Shown: one piece after another, positions 1-5,940 of the stretch
Position numbering within the stretch: position 1 is the stretch's first letter
How the letters are laid out: every line of letters starts with the position of its first letter
Assembly: GCA_949440065.1 (NCBI GenBank)
Contig: CASRZP010000017.1
Location: 1-17,531 of the forward strand
Length of the DNA stretch: 17,531 nt
Source: an uncultured Bacilli bacterium
GTDB lineage: Bacteria > Bacillota_I > Bacilli_A > RF39 > UBA660
Direction of reading: 5' to 3'
Notes under the pieces: model-generated
What the model saw: only the letters and a program-made list of their open reading frames with translations
Database searches by the model: none
Told to the model about the DNA's origin: nothing
Position numbers and translations under genes: made by a program

Positions 1-541
1 AACAAAGTAACGACAATTGTCTTTGTGGTGAAAGAGCTGCTTCTGGTTCATCTAAAATATATAAACCATGGTCAGTAAAACGATTTTTTACCAATTTCAA
101 AAAAGATTCTCCATGAGAACATTCATGTAAATTACCACCGTATGAGCGATATATACCAAAAAAATCATCTTCTTCTCTTAACCTTTGTACTTCAGTAGCA
201 AAATTGTAAAAACTCTCTGCCCGTAGAAAAAATTTTGTCTTTGGCAAATTATAGGTAGAAAGCGTTAAATAATCTGATAAATTTGAAGTGGTATTTTTAG
301 TTTCATATCTAAAATTTTGTGTTCCCCCTTCCTTAGGTAATCCTAATGCAACCGCGATAGCTTCAATAAAAGTAGATTTTCCTATTCCATTTTCACCAAT
401 GAAAAAGGTAACTTGCGATTTAAATTGTAGTTCATCAAAATTTTTAACCACATCAATATTAAATGGATATTCATTAAAATTTTGAATCTTATCTTTTCTT
501 AACGTTATCTTTTTTACCATTAAACCATTATCAAAGTCCAT
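1..541 (-). CDS. AAA/ABC-type ATPase (predicted ATPase, RecF/AAA_21-like), 3' end beyond the window
   Basis: I translated this frame from the sequence; 180 codons are present and the frame is open at base 1. A Walker A motif, GENGIGKST, lies at residues 49-57. An ABC-signature-like HGES stretch is at 143-146, and a Walker B with D-loop-like tail (YILDEPEAALSP) is at 161-172. Signature and Walker B this close together, with a short insert after Walker A, is typical of small stand-alone ABC/RecF-like ATPases of about 240 aa, so roughly the last 60 residues are probably missing. No membrane segment is visible, so I infer a soluble ATPase rather than a transporter subunit. The ATG at 541 is chosen because AGAGAGG precedes it by 8 nt; an ATG seven codons later lacks a ribosome binding site. 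Its substrate or partner cannot be read from the sequence. A hairpin separates it from the upstream gene. Confidence 0.85.
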   Translation of the reverse strand, partial: MDFDNGLMVKKITLRKDKIQNFNEYPFNIDVVKNFDELQFKSQVTFFIGENGIGKSTFIEAIAVALGLPKEGGTQNFRYETKNTTSNLSDYLTLSTYNLPKTKFFLRAESFYNFATEVQRLREEDDFFGIYRSYGGNLHECSHGESFLKLVKNRFTDHGLYILDEPEAALSPQRQLSLLC

Positions 542-571
542 AATATACGCCTCTCTATCTATTCATCAAAA

Positions 572-603
572 AGAAAAGTATGTATCTATTGTTATAGACA
601 CTC
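572..603 (-). terminator. Candidate terminator or attenuator hairpin after the EcsC/SHOCT gene
   Basis: On the minus strand, arms GTGTCTAT (601-594) and ATAGATAC (589-582) form an 8-bp stem with one G-T pair and a 4-nt loop. An interrupted T-rich run (ACTTTTCTTTTT) follows from about 579. It begins 13 nt after the stop of the upstream gene. The gap of a few bases between stem and T-run makes it a weaker terminator. No clear separate promoter for the ATPase is visible, so partial read-through is possible. Confidence 0.5.
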
Positions 604-613
604 TTATTGTTTC

Positions 614-1621
614 TTATAAATTTAATAAATCCTTCTTCTTTTTATCAAACTCTTCTTGAGTAATAATTCCCATATCTAATAACTCTTTTGCCTTTTTCAT
701 TTCTTCATAAGGGTCACTTTCTACTTTGCTATTTTTATTTCCTTTTAACTTAGATGCTAATTGACTAGTTCCCTTTTTTGCTAAATCCACTCCTGTTGAT
801 AATTTATTTTTAATATTTTGCATTGTATTTTTTTCTTCTACCTCATTTATTGGGGTTGTCATATTTTCAATATCCATTAAAAATTCTTCATCACTATAAT
901 CAAAACTAGCTTTATCAAAAGCATCTTTCAATCTTTTCGCCATTGGCATCATTGATGCAAAGTTTAAACTTCCCGAAATTACTCCTCCTATAATAGGGAC
1001 TGCCTTAGATACTCCCTGTGCCAAAGTGGTTTTTGTCATTTTTATTCCAATTTGACTAGTTATTTTTTTCAACATAGGATACCAAAATGTTTTCGTTAAA
1101 GCTTTTTGAGGTAACTTCTTTAATGTTGTTTTAGCAATTTGGGTAGATAGTACTCTTAATCCAGATACTGCTCCTGATACTCCAAACATTACTCCACAGT
1201 ACAAGATAAGTTGATTTTTTACCTTCTCATCAGAAACTTTTCCTTCTTTCCACAAATCCTCAGCACCATAAATATAAGATAATTCTTGGGCTAACTTTAA
1301 TGACATACCAAAAAATTGTAATATATCCGCAGGAATTGTTGCTGCCATGGCAAAACCTCCAGGAATTCCTGCAACAAATGATGCAACAGATGATTGACTA
1401 GTTCGCTTGAGTATCAGTTTATCAGCAATTTCATCGATTTTTTTCTGTTCTATTCCTGCAGCAACAGGACCTTTTTCTATAATTTCTTCTAAATTTTTGC
1501 AATGACTTGCAAATTCTTCAGCCAGAAACCTATCTCTAGATACTTTAACTCCAGGAATTTGTATTGATTTTGTGATGATTTCTTCTAGCATATATTCTTT
1601 TGCCATTTCTTTATTTTCCAC
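614..1621 (-). CDS. EcsC-like membrane-associated protein with C-terminal SHOCT domain
   Basis: Numbering is from the GTG start (335 aa). Residues 85-106 form a glycine- and alanine-rich hydrophobic stretch containing GIPGGFAMAATIPAD, followed by an amphipathic helix and a Tyr-Gly pair. Further hydrophobic stretches lie at 138-158 and 207-229. This resembles the EcsC family, whose function is poorly defined. The last 30 residues (ELLDMGIITQEEFDKKKKDLL core) match the SHOCT domain, a short C-terminal module found on many membrane-associated or oligomeric bacterial proteins. No signal peptide is seen. I chose the GTG at 1621 because AAGAGGTG lies 8 nt upstream; an in-frame ATG at 1642 has no binding site and would place that site inside the gene. 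It follows the 1670-2473 gene by 48 nt and is probably co-transcribed with it. EcsC assignment is moderate; SHOCT is firm. Confidence 0.72.
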   Translation of the reverse strand: MENKEMAKEYMLEEIITKSIQIPGVKVSRDRFLAEEFASHCKNLEEIIEKGPVAAGIEQKKIDEIADKLILKRTSQSSVASFVAGIPGGFAMAATIPADILQFFGMSLKLAQELSYIYGAEDLWKEGKVSDEKVKNQLILYCGVMFGVSGAVSGLRVLSTQIAKTTLKKLPQKALTKTFWYPMLKKITSQIGIKMTKTTLAQGVSKAVPIIGGVISGSLNFASMMPMAKRLKDAFDKASFDYSDEEFLMDIENMTTPINEVEEKNTMQNIKNKLSTGVDLAKKGTSQLASKLKGNKNSKVESDPYEEMKKAKELLDMGIITQEEFDKKKKDLLNL

Positions 1622-1669
1622 TTTTATTTCACCTCTTATCATAAGAATTGTTTTTTTCGCGAGTATGAA

Positions 1670-2473
1670 TTATCTCTTTTCTTTCATTCTTTTTAAATAC
1701 TTTTTTTGTGAATCATCTAATTCTAAAGTTCCATAATCGTGTACATATTCAATAAAGTTCCCATTGAAATCTTTATAATAGGACCATTTATCTGGCTCTA
1801 CTGCAATTTTCATAGAAATATCTTTGTTGATTCGACCTCCGACTAAACTATTTATCGCTTGAGTGGAAGAGAATGCTATTTCACTTTGTTTATCCATTAT
1901 AATTCCAAAATAACTATCGTTTTTTATTGCTTTTTTCCATAGAGTAACAAACATATCTAACTCCATAAAAGGTAAAGCAATATCTTCGATAGAAAGTGTT
2001 TCTATTCCTTTCTGGTAATATTCTAAATAATATTTTTGATAAAATTCTTTTGACTGTAGTAAAACGCTAAGTAAATCATCTAAATCTACTATTTTAGAAA
2101 AATCTTTATTGAGGCTGTATTTATTCAATATTTCCGTTAAATTCTTCATTCTTTCATTAAGAACATCTCTAGCACTTATTGTGTTCGCTTTTAAAACAAT
2201 CTCACTAGCTATAGAAAAATTTAAAAATTCTCTACTAATGGCATTGATTTTAATTTGATCAACTTTCCTGTTATTTAAAGAAAGTTTGGGAAATCCAATT
2301 TCATGAACATATATGGCTATGGGAGAATTTTTATCTAATACAATAGGATAATCATCAGCCATATTTTCTAAAAAATTTTTTCTTTTTTTCCCATCGTATC
2401 CATAGATAAATTGATGCCTACTACTTTCCATTATTTGTTGTTTTAAATATTCTTCATTATTATACATTTCCAT
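1670..2473 (-). CDS. Unrecognised 267-aa protein, possibly a degenerate P-loop/AAA-like protein
   Basis: I do not recognise this family with confidence. AGGGGG lies 5 nt before the ATG, so the start is sound. The protein is soluble and rich in Lys, Asn and Ile, with no membrane segment or signal peptide. Some spacing resembles an AAA/ORC-type ATPase. A glycine loop YGYDGKKRK (24-32) follows a short N-terminal helix. A hydrophobic strand ending in Asp, FGIIMD (189-194), recalls Walker B. After it come a Gln/Asn helix, an Arg (214) and an HDYGTLELDD segment (245-254). The glycine loop does not match GxxxxGK[ST], so nucleotide binding is speculation. The middle (about 80-180) is predicted largely helical. 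The gene probably forms a two-gene operon with the EcsC/SHOCT gene downstream; the region upstream is AT-rich with no convincing -35/-10 pair. Confidence 0.8.
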   Translation of the reverse strand: MEMYNNEEYLKQQIMESSRHQFIYGYDGKKRKNFLENMADDYPIVLDKNSPIAIYVHEIGFPKLSLNNRKVDQIKINAISREFLNFSIASEIVLKANTISARDVLNERMKNLTEILNKYSLNKDFSKIVDLDDLLSVLLQSKEFYQKYYLEYYQKGIETLSIEDIALPFMELDMFVTLWKKAIKNDSYFGIIMDKQSEIAFSSTQAINSLVGGRINKDISMKIAVEPDKWSYYKDFNGNFIEYVHDYGTLELDDSQKKYLKRMKEKR

Positions 2474-2555
2474 AATATCCCCCTGGTTTTTTTAACTGCA
2501 ACTTTTTTATATATAAAAGTCTATAGATATTGTTTTGATAATAGTCATCCCATTA

Positions 2556-2576
2556 AAAGTAGCGATTGGCTACTTT
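2556..2576 (-). terminator. Hairpin just after the toxin frame, probable weak terminator
   Basis: Minus-strand arms AAAGTAGC and GCTACTTT are a perfect 8-bp inverted repeat around a 5-nt loop, 4 nt beyond the YafQ-like stop codon. Only TTTTAATGG follows, so the U-tract is poor. It may stop toxin-antitoxin transcripts inefficiently or protect the 3' end. Confidence 0.45.
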
Positions 2577-2579
2577 ATC

Positions 2580-2865
2580 TTACATATTAAATAAATCGCT
2601 ATGACTACCTGTTGCAAAAAGCAATAATATCAACTCGTTATTTTCAATCTTATATATCAGTAACCAATCAGGTTCAATATGACACTCATTACAATCCTTA
2701 AAATTTTTATCATCAATCAATTTATGGTTTTTATACTTTGAATCCAGTTCTTGATTATTAGCAAGTTTTTCTACAACTTTTATTAATTTTTCTATATCTT
2801 TATTTTGTTTGATGACTTTTTTTAAATTTTTATTAAACCTAGATGTAGTTTTTATTTCATAACAT
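2580..2865 (-). pseudogene. yafQ: YafQ-family type II toxin (mRNA interferase) reading frame lacking a start codon
   Basis: The frame from 2864 to the TAA at 2580-2582 encodes 94 residues that read as a YafQ/RelE-fold toxin throughout. Counting the first codon (TGT) as 1, I see H47 in an HKL motif, CHIEPDW with H62, D66 and W67, and TGSHSDLF with H88 and F92. These correspond to the catalytic His, Asp and Phe positions known for Escherichia coli YafQ, a ribosome-dependent endoribonuclease. However, a TAA (2867-2865) lies immediately upstream in frame and there is no ATG, GTG or TTG near the beginning. The ATG at 2865-2863 is one base out of frame and meets TGA after two codons. Removing one T from ATGTTATGAA would give ATG TAT GAA, a normal YafQ start overlapping the antitoxin end. 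The body is undamaged, so the loss is recent, a sequencing error, or an unusual initiation. Confidence 0.8.
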
Positions 2866-3112
2866 TATGATAACCTGTTGCTTGTATTTTACCATTTAAT
2901 ATATCTTCGCCTTCTTGTAATGCTTCTAAAAGTTCCTTACTTGGTTTAGGATTGCTAACTTCAAATGGGATACCATCTTTATTTATTAATTGTTTTATAG
3001 CCATATTAACAAAAGTACTCATGTTTAAACCTAAATTTTTAAGAATTCCATTGGCAACTTCTTTATCATGAGCATCAACTTGAACGCTGATGGCACTGGT
3101 TAATGTTTCCAT
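2852..3112 (-). CDS. dinJ: RelB/DinJ-family type II antitoxin
   Basis: An 86-aa protein with a ribbon-helix-helix N-terminus: the strand AISVQVDAHDKEVANGIL (7-24) is followed by the helix LGLNMSTFVNMAIKQLI (27-43), the standard RelB/DinJ core. The segment GIPFEVSNPKPS (47-58) and the acidic C-terminal helix are the usual toxin-wrapping region. Such proteins neutralise a RelE/YafQ toxin and repress their own promoter. GAGGTG lies 5 nt before the ATG. Its 3' end overlaps the toxin frame. The final Met-Lys codons arise only because of the same extra T that removes the toxin start; without that T the frame would end at TGA two codons earlier. A promoter with an inverted repeat lies just upstream. 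DinJ (YafQ partner) is preferred over RelB because of the adjacent toxin. Confidence 0.9.
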   Translation of the reverse strand: METLTSAISVQVDAHDKEVANGILKNLGLNMSTFVNMAIKQLINKDGIPFEVSNPKPSKELLEALQEGEDILNGKIQATGYHNVMK

Positions 3113-3136
3113 ATGTACACCTCATTTCATACAAAT

Positions 3137-3166
3137 ATATTATCATATATCAATAATATATGTCAA
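3137..3166 (-). promoter_or_regulatory. Toxin-antitoxin promoter with overlapping inverted repeat
   Basis: On the minus strand, TTGACA (3166-3161) is followed after 18 nt by TAATAT (3142-3137). Between and over the -10 lies an inverted repeat with 8-bp arms TATATTAT (3160-3153) and ATAATATA (3143-3136), spaced by 9 nt. It ends 24 nt before the antitoxin ATG. A ribbon-helix-helix antitoxin binding here would block transcription, the known autoregulation of this family. The region is very AT-rich, so the repeat could be chance. Confidence 0.6.
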
Positions 3167-3296
3167 CATTTTAACAATATAATATCACATATTTAATGTT
3201 TATATTAATATTTTATTAAATAATACAAAATATATGTATTCATGTTGTCTATTAATTGGATACGAATCAAATTTAAATTTTTTTATAGTAATTTTA

Positions 3297-3336
3297 AACA
3301 AAAGAAAAACCCCATAATACTTAAATTTATAGGGTT
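3297..3336 (-). terminator. Intrinsic terminator of the rplM-rpsI operon
   Basis: Minus-strand arms AACCCTATAA (3336-3327) and TTATGGGGTT (3317-3308) pair over 10 bp with one G-T pair and a 9-nt loop. TTTCTTTTG follows directly. It starts 17 nt after the rpsI stop codon. Confidence 0.85.
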
Positions 3337-3352
3337 AAATGAACTTGATATC

Positions 3353-3775
3353 TTATCGTTTACTAAACTGTGGTGCACGACGAGCTTTTTTAAGACCAGG
3401 TTTTTTACGTTCTTTCTTACGAGCATCACGAGTAATAAATCCTGCTGCTTTTAAGATTTTACGATAACTATTTTCAGAATCTTTATCTGTTGTTTTATCA
3501 TAATCTAATAAAGCACGAGTAATTCCTAAACGAATAGCTCCCGTTTGACCTGAGAATCCTCCACCTTTTACATCAGCTTCAACATCAAAAATTTCTCTTG
3601 TGTTTGTTAAGTCTAAAGGTTGAGTTAAATCCATTACTAGTGTTTCAAATGGTAAGTATTCATTAACATCTCTTCCATTTACGGTAATTTTTCCTGTTCC
3701 TGATGTTAATCTAACACGAGCTACACTAGTTTTTCTACGTCCTGTTCCTGTATAAACATTTTTATTTTTTGCCAT
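3353..3775 (-). CDS. rpsI: 30S ribosomal protein uS9 (S9)
   Basis: A 140-aa protein of the uS9 family. It opens with VYTGTGRRKTSVARVRL and contains the conserved GGGFSGQTGAIRLGI region (about 72-86). The C-terminus ends in QFSKR, the extended tail that reaches the P-site tRNA in the 30S head. It is slightly longer than the typical 130 aa. I chose the ATG at 3775, placed 8 nt after GGAGGG. A GTG three codons upstream abuts the binding site and is unlikely. It follows rplM by 14 nt in the usual L13-S9 pair, which also holds in nearly all bacteria. Confidence 0.96.
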   Translation of the reverse strand: MAKNKNVYTGTGRRKTSVARVRLTSGTGKITVNGRDVNEYLPFETLVMDLTQPLDLTNTREIFDVEADVKGGGFSGQTGAIRLGITRALLDYDKTTDKDSENSYRKILKAAGFITRDARKKERKKPGLKKARRAPQFSKR

Positions 3776-3789
3776 TTTTTTCACCCTCC

Positions 3790-4221
3790 TTACTTAACAT
3801 CCATAGCTACAGGCTTTTGTGCTGCATGTGGATGTGTATCTCCTTCATAAACGAATAATTTCTTATACATTGTGCGTCCTAAGCGGTTATGAGGTAACAT
3901 ACCTTTAACGGCACGTTCTACCATTTCAATTGGATATTTATCTCTCATTTCCTTAGCTGTTCTTTCTCTTAAACCACCTGGATACATTGAGTGATTGTAA
4001 TACATTTTCTCTTCTAATTTGTTTCCTGTTAAGTTAACACTCTTAGCGTTGATAATGATGACAAAATCACCACAATCGATATGTGGAGTATAAGTTACCT
4101 TATGTTTTCCACGTAGTAAATGAGCTGCTTTACTAGCTACACGACCTAAAGATTCACCCTTAGCATCAATTACATACCATTTACGTTCTACTGTTTCTTT
4201 TTTTTGCATATAAGTATTCAT
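3790..4221 (-). CDS. rplM: 50S ribosomal protein uL13 (L13)
   Basis: A 143-aa protein matching uL13 from end to end. It contains VERKWYVIDAKG near residues 10-21, LGRVASKAAHLLRGK, the HIDCGDFVIIINA strand region and the GMLPHNRLGRTMYKKLFVYEGDTHPH block close to the C-terminus. uL13 is an early-assembly 50S protein. The ATG at 4221 is preceded by a purine-rich GAAGGAGAAGG. It is the first gene after a clear promoter and a structured leader, so it and rpsI are transcribed apart from truA. The N-terminus (MNTYMQKKE) is about five residues longer than the minimal form; an internal ATG at residue 5 lacks a binding site. Confidence 0.97.
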   Translation of the reverse strand: MNTYMQKKETVERKWYVIDAKGESLGRVASKAAHLLRGKHKVTYTPHIDCGDFVIIINAKSVNLTGNKLEEKMYYNHSMYPGGLRERTAKEMRDKYPIEMVERAVKGMLPHNRLGRTMYKKLFVYEGDTHPHAAQKPVAMDVK

Positions 4222-4295
4222 AATTCTTTCCTTCTCCTTCTACTTAAATCAAATCTTCCCACGACTTGACTTATGTGGGGATATAAAATGTACCG
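4222..4295 (-). promoter_or_regulatory. Structured 5' leader of rplM, likely L13 leader with possible pseudoknot
   Basis: The leader between the predicted start site (about 4295) and the rplM ATG holds a hairpin CCCAC (4279-4275)/GTGGG (4262-4258). Its 12-nt loop contains AAGTCAA (4272-4266), which can pair over 7 positions, one G-U, with TTGATTT (4252-4246) just downstream. This would make an H-type pseudoknot. Bacillota rplM genes are known to carry an autoregulatory L13 leader RNA in this position, and I infer this is the local version. Structure was drawn by eye. Confidence 0.6.
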
Positions 4296-4301
4296 ATTAA
4301 A

Positions 4302-4330
4302 ATTATACTAAACTATTGTCTCAAAGTCAA
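4302..4330 (-). promoter_or_regulatory. Sigma-A-type promoter of rplM-rpsI
   Basis: TTGACT (4330-4325) and a perfect TATAAT (4307-4302) are separated by 17 nt. The predicted start is about 74 nt upstream of the rplM ATG. It lies in the 187-nt gap after truA, which shows no obvious terminator. Confidence 0.85.
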
Positions 4331-4408
4331 TTAAAAATAGTGAAAAACACATGATTTTCGCACGAAAAATTCTAGATAATACCATTCTATGTGCCGATTT
4401 TTTCATTA

Positions 4409-5143
4409 TTAATAAATAACATCGATTAAATATTGTCCACAAGCTGGAGCTCTAGGTGTTGACTCTATTCTTTTTTTAGCTTCTAACATTTTTCTAACAT
4501 CAACTACATCCCTTTTTCTTTCCCCAATACGAATAAGTAACCCCACCATATTTCGTACTTGATATTTTAAAAAACCACTACCTTTAAATATTAATACCAA
4601 ATGATTGTTATCATCTATTTCCACTTTAACATCACTAATCGTTCTAACACAATTTTCTTTTTCCACGTTTTCCGTTACAAACGCTCTAAAATCGTGAGTT
4701 CCTAAAAAATAAGTGATTCCTTCTTTTATCTTTTCTATATCTAATGAATGACAACACTGAAAAACATAATTTCTTTCTAATGGATTGTACTCGCCTAAAT
4801 TTAAATAATAACGATATTCCTTTTCTTTTACCATATATCTAGCATGAAATTCTTCATCTACTTTTTCTACATTTTTCACATAAATATCATCAGGTAAATT
4901 ACTATTTAATGCTCGTTTTAATTTTTCTATCGTAATTTCTACTTGTAAATCAAAGTGAGCTTTCTGATGTATCGCATGTACTCCTTTATCTGTTCTACCT
5001 GATGCTACGACTTTTGTTTCTTTCTTTTGATTAATAAAAGTTAGTGCTTTTTCTAAACAGCCTTGGACTGTACGTAATTCTGGTTGTATTTGATAGCCTT
5101 CAAAATTGGTTCCATCATAAGAAAATGTAATCAAATAACGCAT
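4409..5143 (-). CDS. truA: tRNA pseudouridine(38-40) synthase TruA
   Basis: A 244-aa protein of normal length. TruA converts uridines 38-40 of the tRNA anticodon arm to pseudouridine. SYDGTNFEGYQIQ (8-20) is the N-terminal family block, with Tyr where Trp is common (GWQxQ). The catalytic Asp is D52 in ASGRTDKGVHA. HARY and the YRYYLNLGEY segment, GTHDFRAF, and GSGFLKYQVRNMVG near 190-203 are all present. AAGGAGG lies 4 nt before the ATG. It starts 23 nt after the second EcfA-like gene, keeping the ancestral ecfA-truA-rplM-rpsI order, though ecfT, which usually lies between ecfA2 and truA, is missing. Confidence 0.97.
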   Translation of the reverse strand: MRYLITFSYDGTNFEGYQIQPELRTVQGCLEKALTFINQKKETKVVASGRTDKGVHAIHQKAHFDLQVEITIEKLKRALNSNLPDDIYVKNVEKVDEEFHARYMVKEKEYRYYLNLGEYNPLERNYVFQCCHSLDIEKIKEGITYFLGTHDFRAFVTENVEKENCVRTISDVKVEIDDNNHLVLIFKGSGFLKYQVRNMVGLLIRIGERKRDVVDVRKMLEAKKRIESTPRAPACGQYLIDVIY

Positions 5144-5166
5144 AAATTCCTCCTTTTCTTACTATA

Positions 5167-5940
5167 TCACAAATTCACGTGTTTATATATATCTTTAATT
5201 AAATCACGTATATCTCTATGATAAGTTAAGTGCACCTTTTTATTTTTAATGGCCTTTTCACTAAATAAAGTAATCGATGGTATGGCTATTTCCATTTTTT
5301 TTAATGTATCTATTTGAAAAAGCTCGTTTGCACTAGTAAATATATGGATATTTTCATGATGAAAAACGAGAAAATTTTCACACTCTTGATATAATTCATC
5401 TACATTTGCACTGCATAAGAAAATAATTTTACCCTTTTCTTGTGCCATTTTTTTAAATAGTTTTACTAATCTTTTTTTTCTTTTCGCATCAAGAAAGCGA
5501 AATGGTTCTTCTAAAATTAAAATTTTTGGATTACGATAAAGGATAAACGCTAAATGAAGAAGTTTTTTCTCTGAGCTAGATAGTTCATGAATAAAACGTG
5601 GCATGAATTCACTAGATAATCCTACTAAGGATAAGGCATAAGTAAACTTTTGTAACGATTTTTCACTATTTAAATGGTACACTTGATTATAGTATTGAAA
5701 TTCATTTTCAACGGTATCTTTTCTAAAAATATTTTCGATACTATCTTGAATAATAAAAATATCGTTATCATCTTTTAATCTAATCGGACAATTCGTATCT
5801 TTTTCTAATGCTTCGTATAAAGATTCATCCTGAAATAAGGATAGTAACGTATGATAATCTTTTAAAACAACACCATATAAGTTAGGTAGTAACTCTCCTT
5901 CTAATTGGCTAGTATTCTTTTTTTTTAATACTACTTCCAC
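5167..5940 (-). CDS. ecfA2: Degenerate EcfA2-like ABC ATPase of an energy-coupling factor transporter
   Basis: The position and the layout of the 257-aa product mark it as the EcfA2 relative: IIQDSIENIFRKDTVENEF (63-81) aligns with the EcfA Q-loop block (FQxPExQLFxxTVxxE), and RNPKILILEEPFRFLD (136-151) with Walker B/D-loop. Several catalytic features are gone. No Walker A occurs in the N-terminal 60 residues, where GVVLKDYHTLL replaces it. The signature is LSSSEKK (120-126) rather than LSGGQ. Walker B Asp is Glu (E144). The switch His is replaced (CSANVDE, A178). At 257 aa it is about 30 shorter than usual, with the shortage at the N-terminus. It starts with GTG, overlapping the upstream gene by 10 nt, and so is probably translationally coupled. 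It may serve as a structural half of a heterodimer; loss of transporter function altogether is also possible. Confidence 0.82.
   Translation of the reverse strand: MEVVLKKKNTSQLEGELLPNLYGVVLKDYHTLLSLFQDESLYEALEKDTNCPIRLKDDNDIFIIQDSIENIFRKDTVENEFQYYNQVYHLNSEKSLQKFTYALSLVGLSSEFMPRFIHELSSSEKKLLHLAFILYRNPKILILEEPFRFLDAKRKKRLVKLFKKMAQEKGKIIFLCSANVDELYQECENFLVFHHENIHIFTSANELFQIDTLKKMEIAIPSITLFSEKAIKNKKVHLTYHRDIRDLIKDIYKHVNL

Noticed and set aside
288..485. Plus-strand frame of 65 codons
   Set aside because: It is the antisense shadow of the ATPase Walker A region, with no ribosome binding site or recognisable motif.
2474..2560. Promoter for the 267-aa gene
   Set aside because: TATATATA-like -10 candidates exist, but none has a credible -35 at 16-18 nt, and such matches are expected in this composition.
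1..3170. A new anti-phage defence island made of the ATPase, EcsC/SHOCT, unknown protein and toxin-antitoxin genes
   Set aside because: No nuclease, protease, sensor or other effector domain is recognisable, and a hairpin splits the ATPase from the other two genes; the idea is kept only as a low-level suggestion.
3242..3454. Plus-strand frame of 70 codons
   Set aside because: It runs antisense through the rpsI terminator and the rpsI 3' end; composition is Phe/Ile-rich as expected of antisense AT-rich DNA.
4353..4370. Inverted repeat TTTTCG-CA-CGAAAA after truA
   Set aside because: Six-bp arms with a 2-nt loop cannot form a normal RNA hairpin terminator, and no T-run follows directly; too weak to name as an operator.
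4305..4408. Minus-strand small frame of about 32 codons between truA and rplM
   Set aside because: It has no ribosome binding site, overlaps the rplM promoter and resembles nothing known; its length is easily due to chance.
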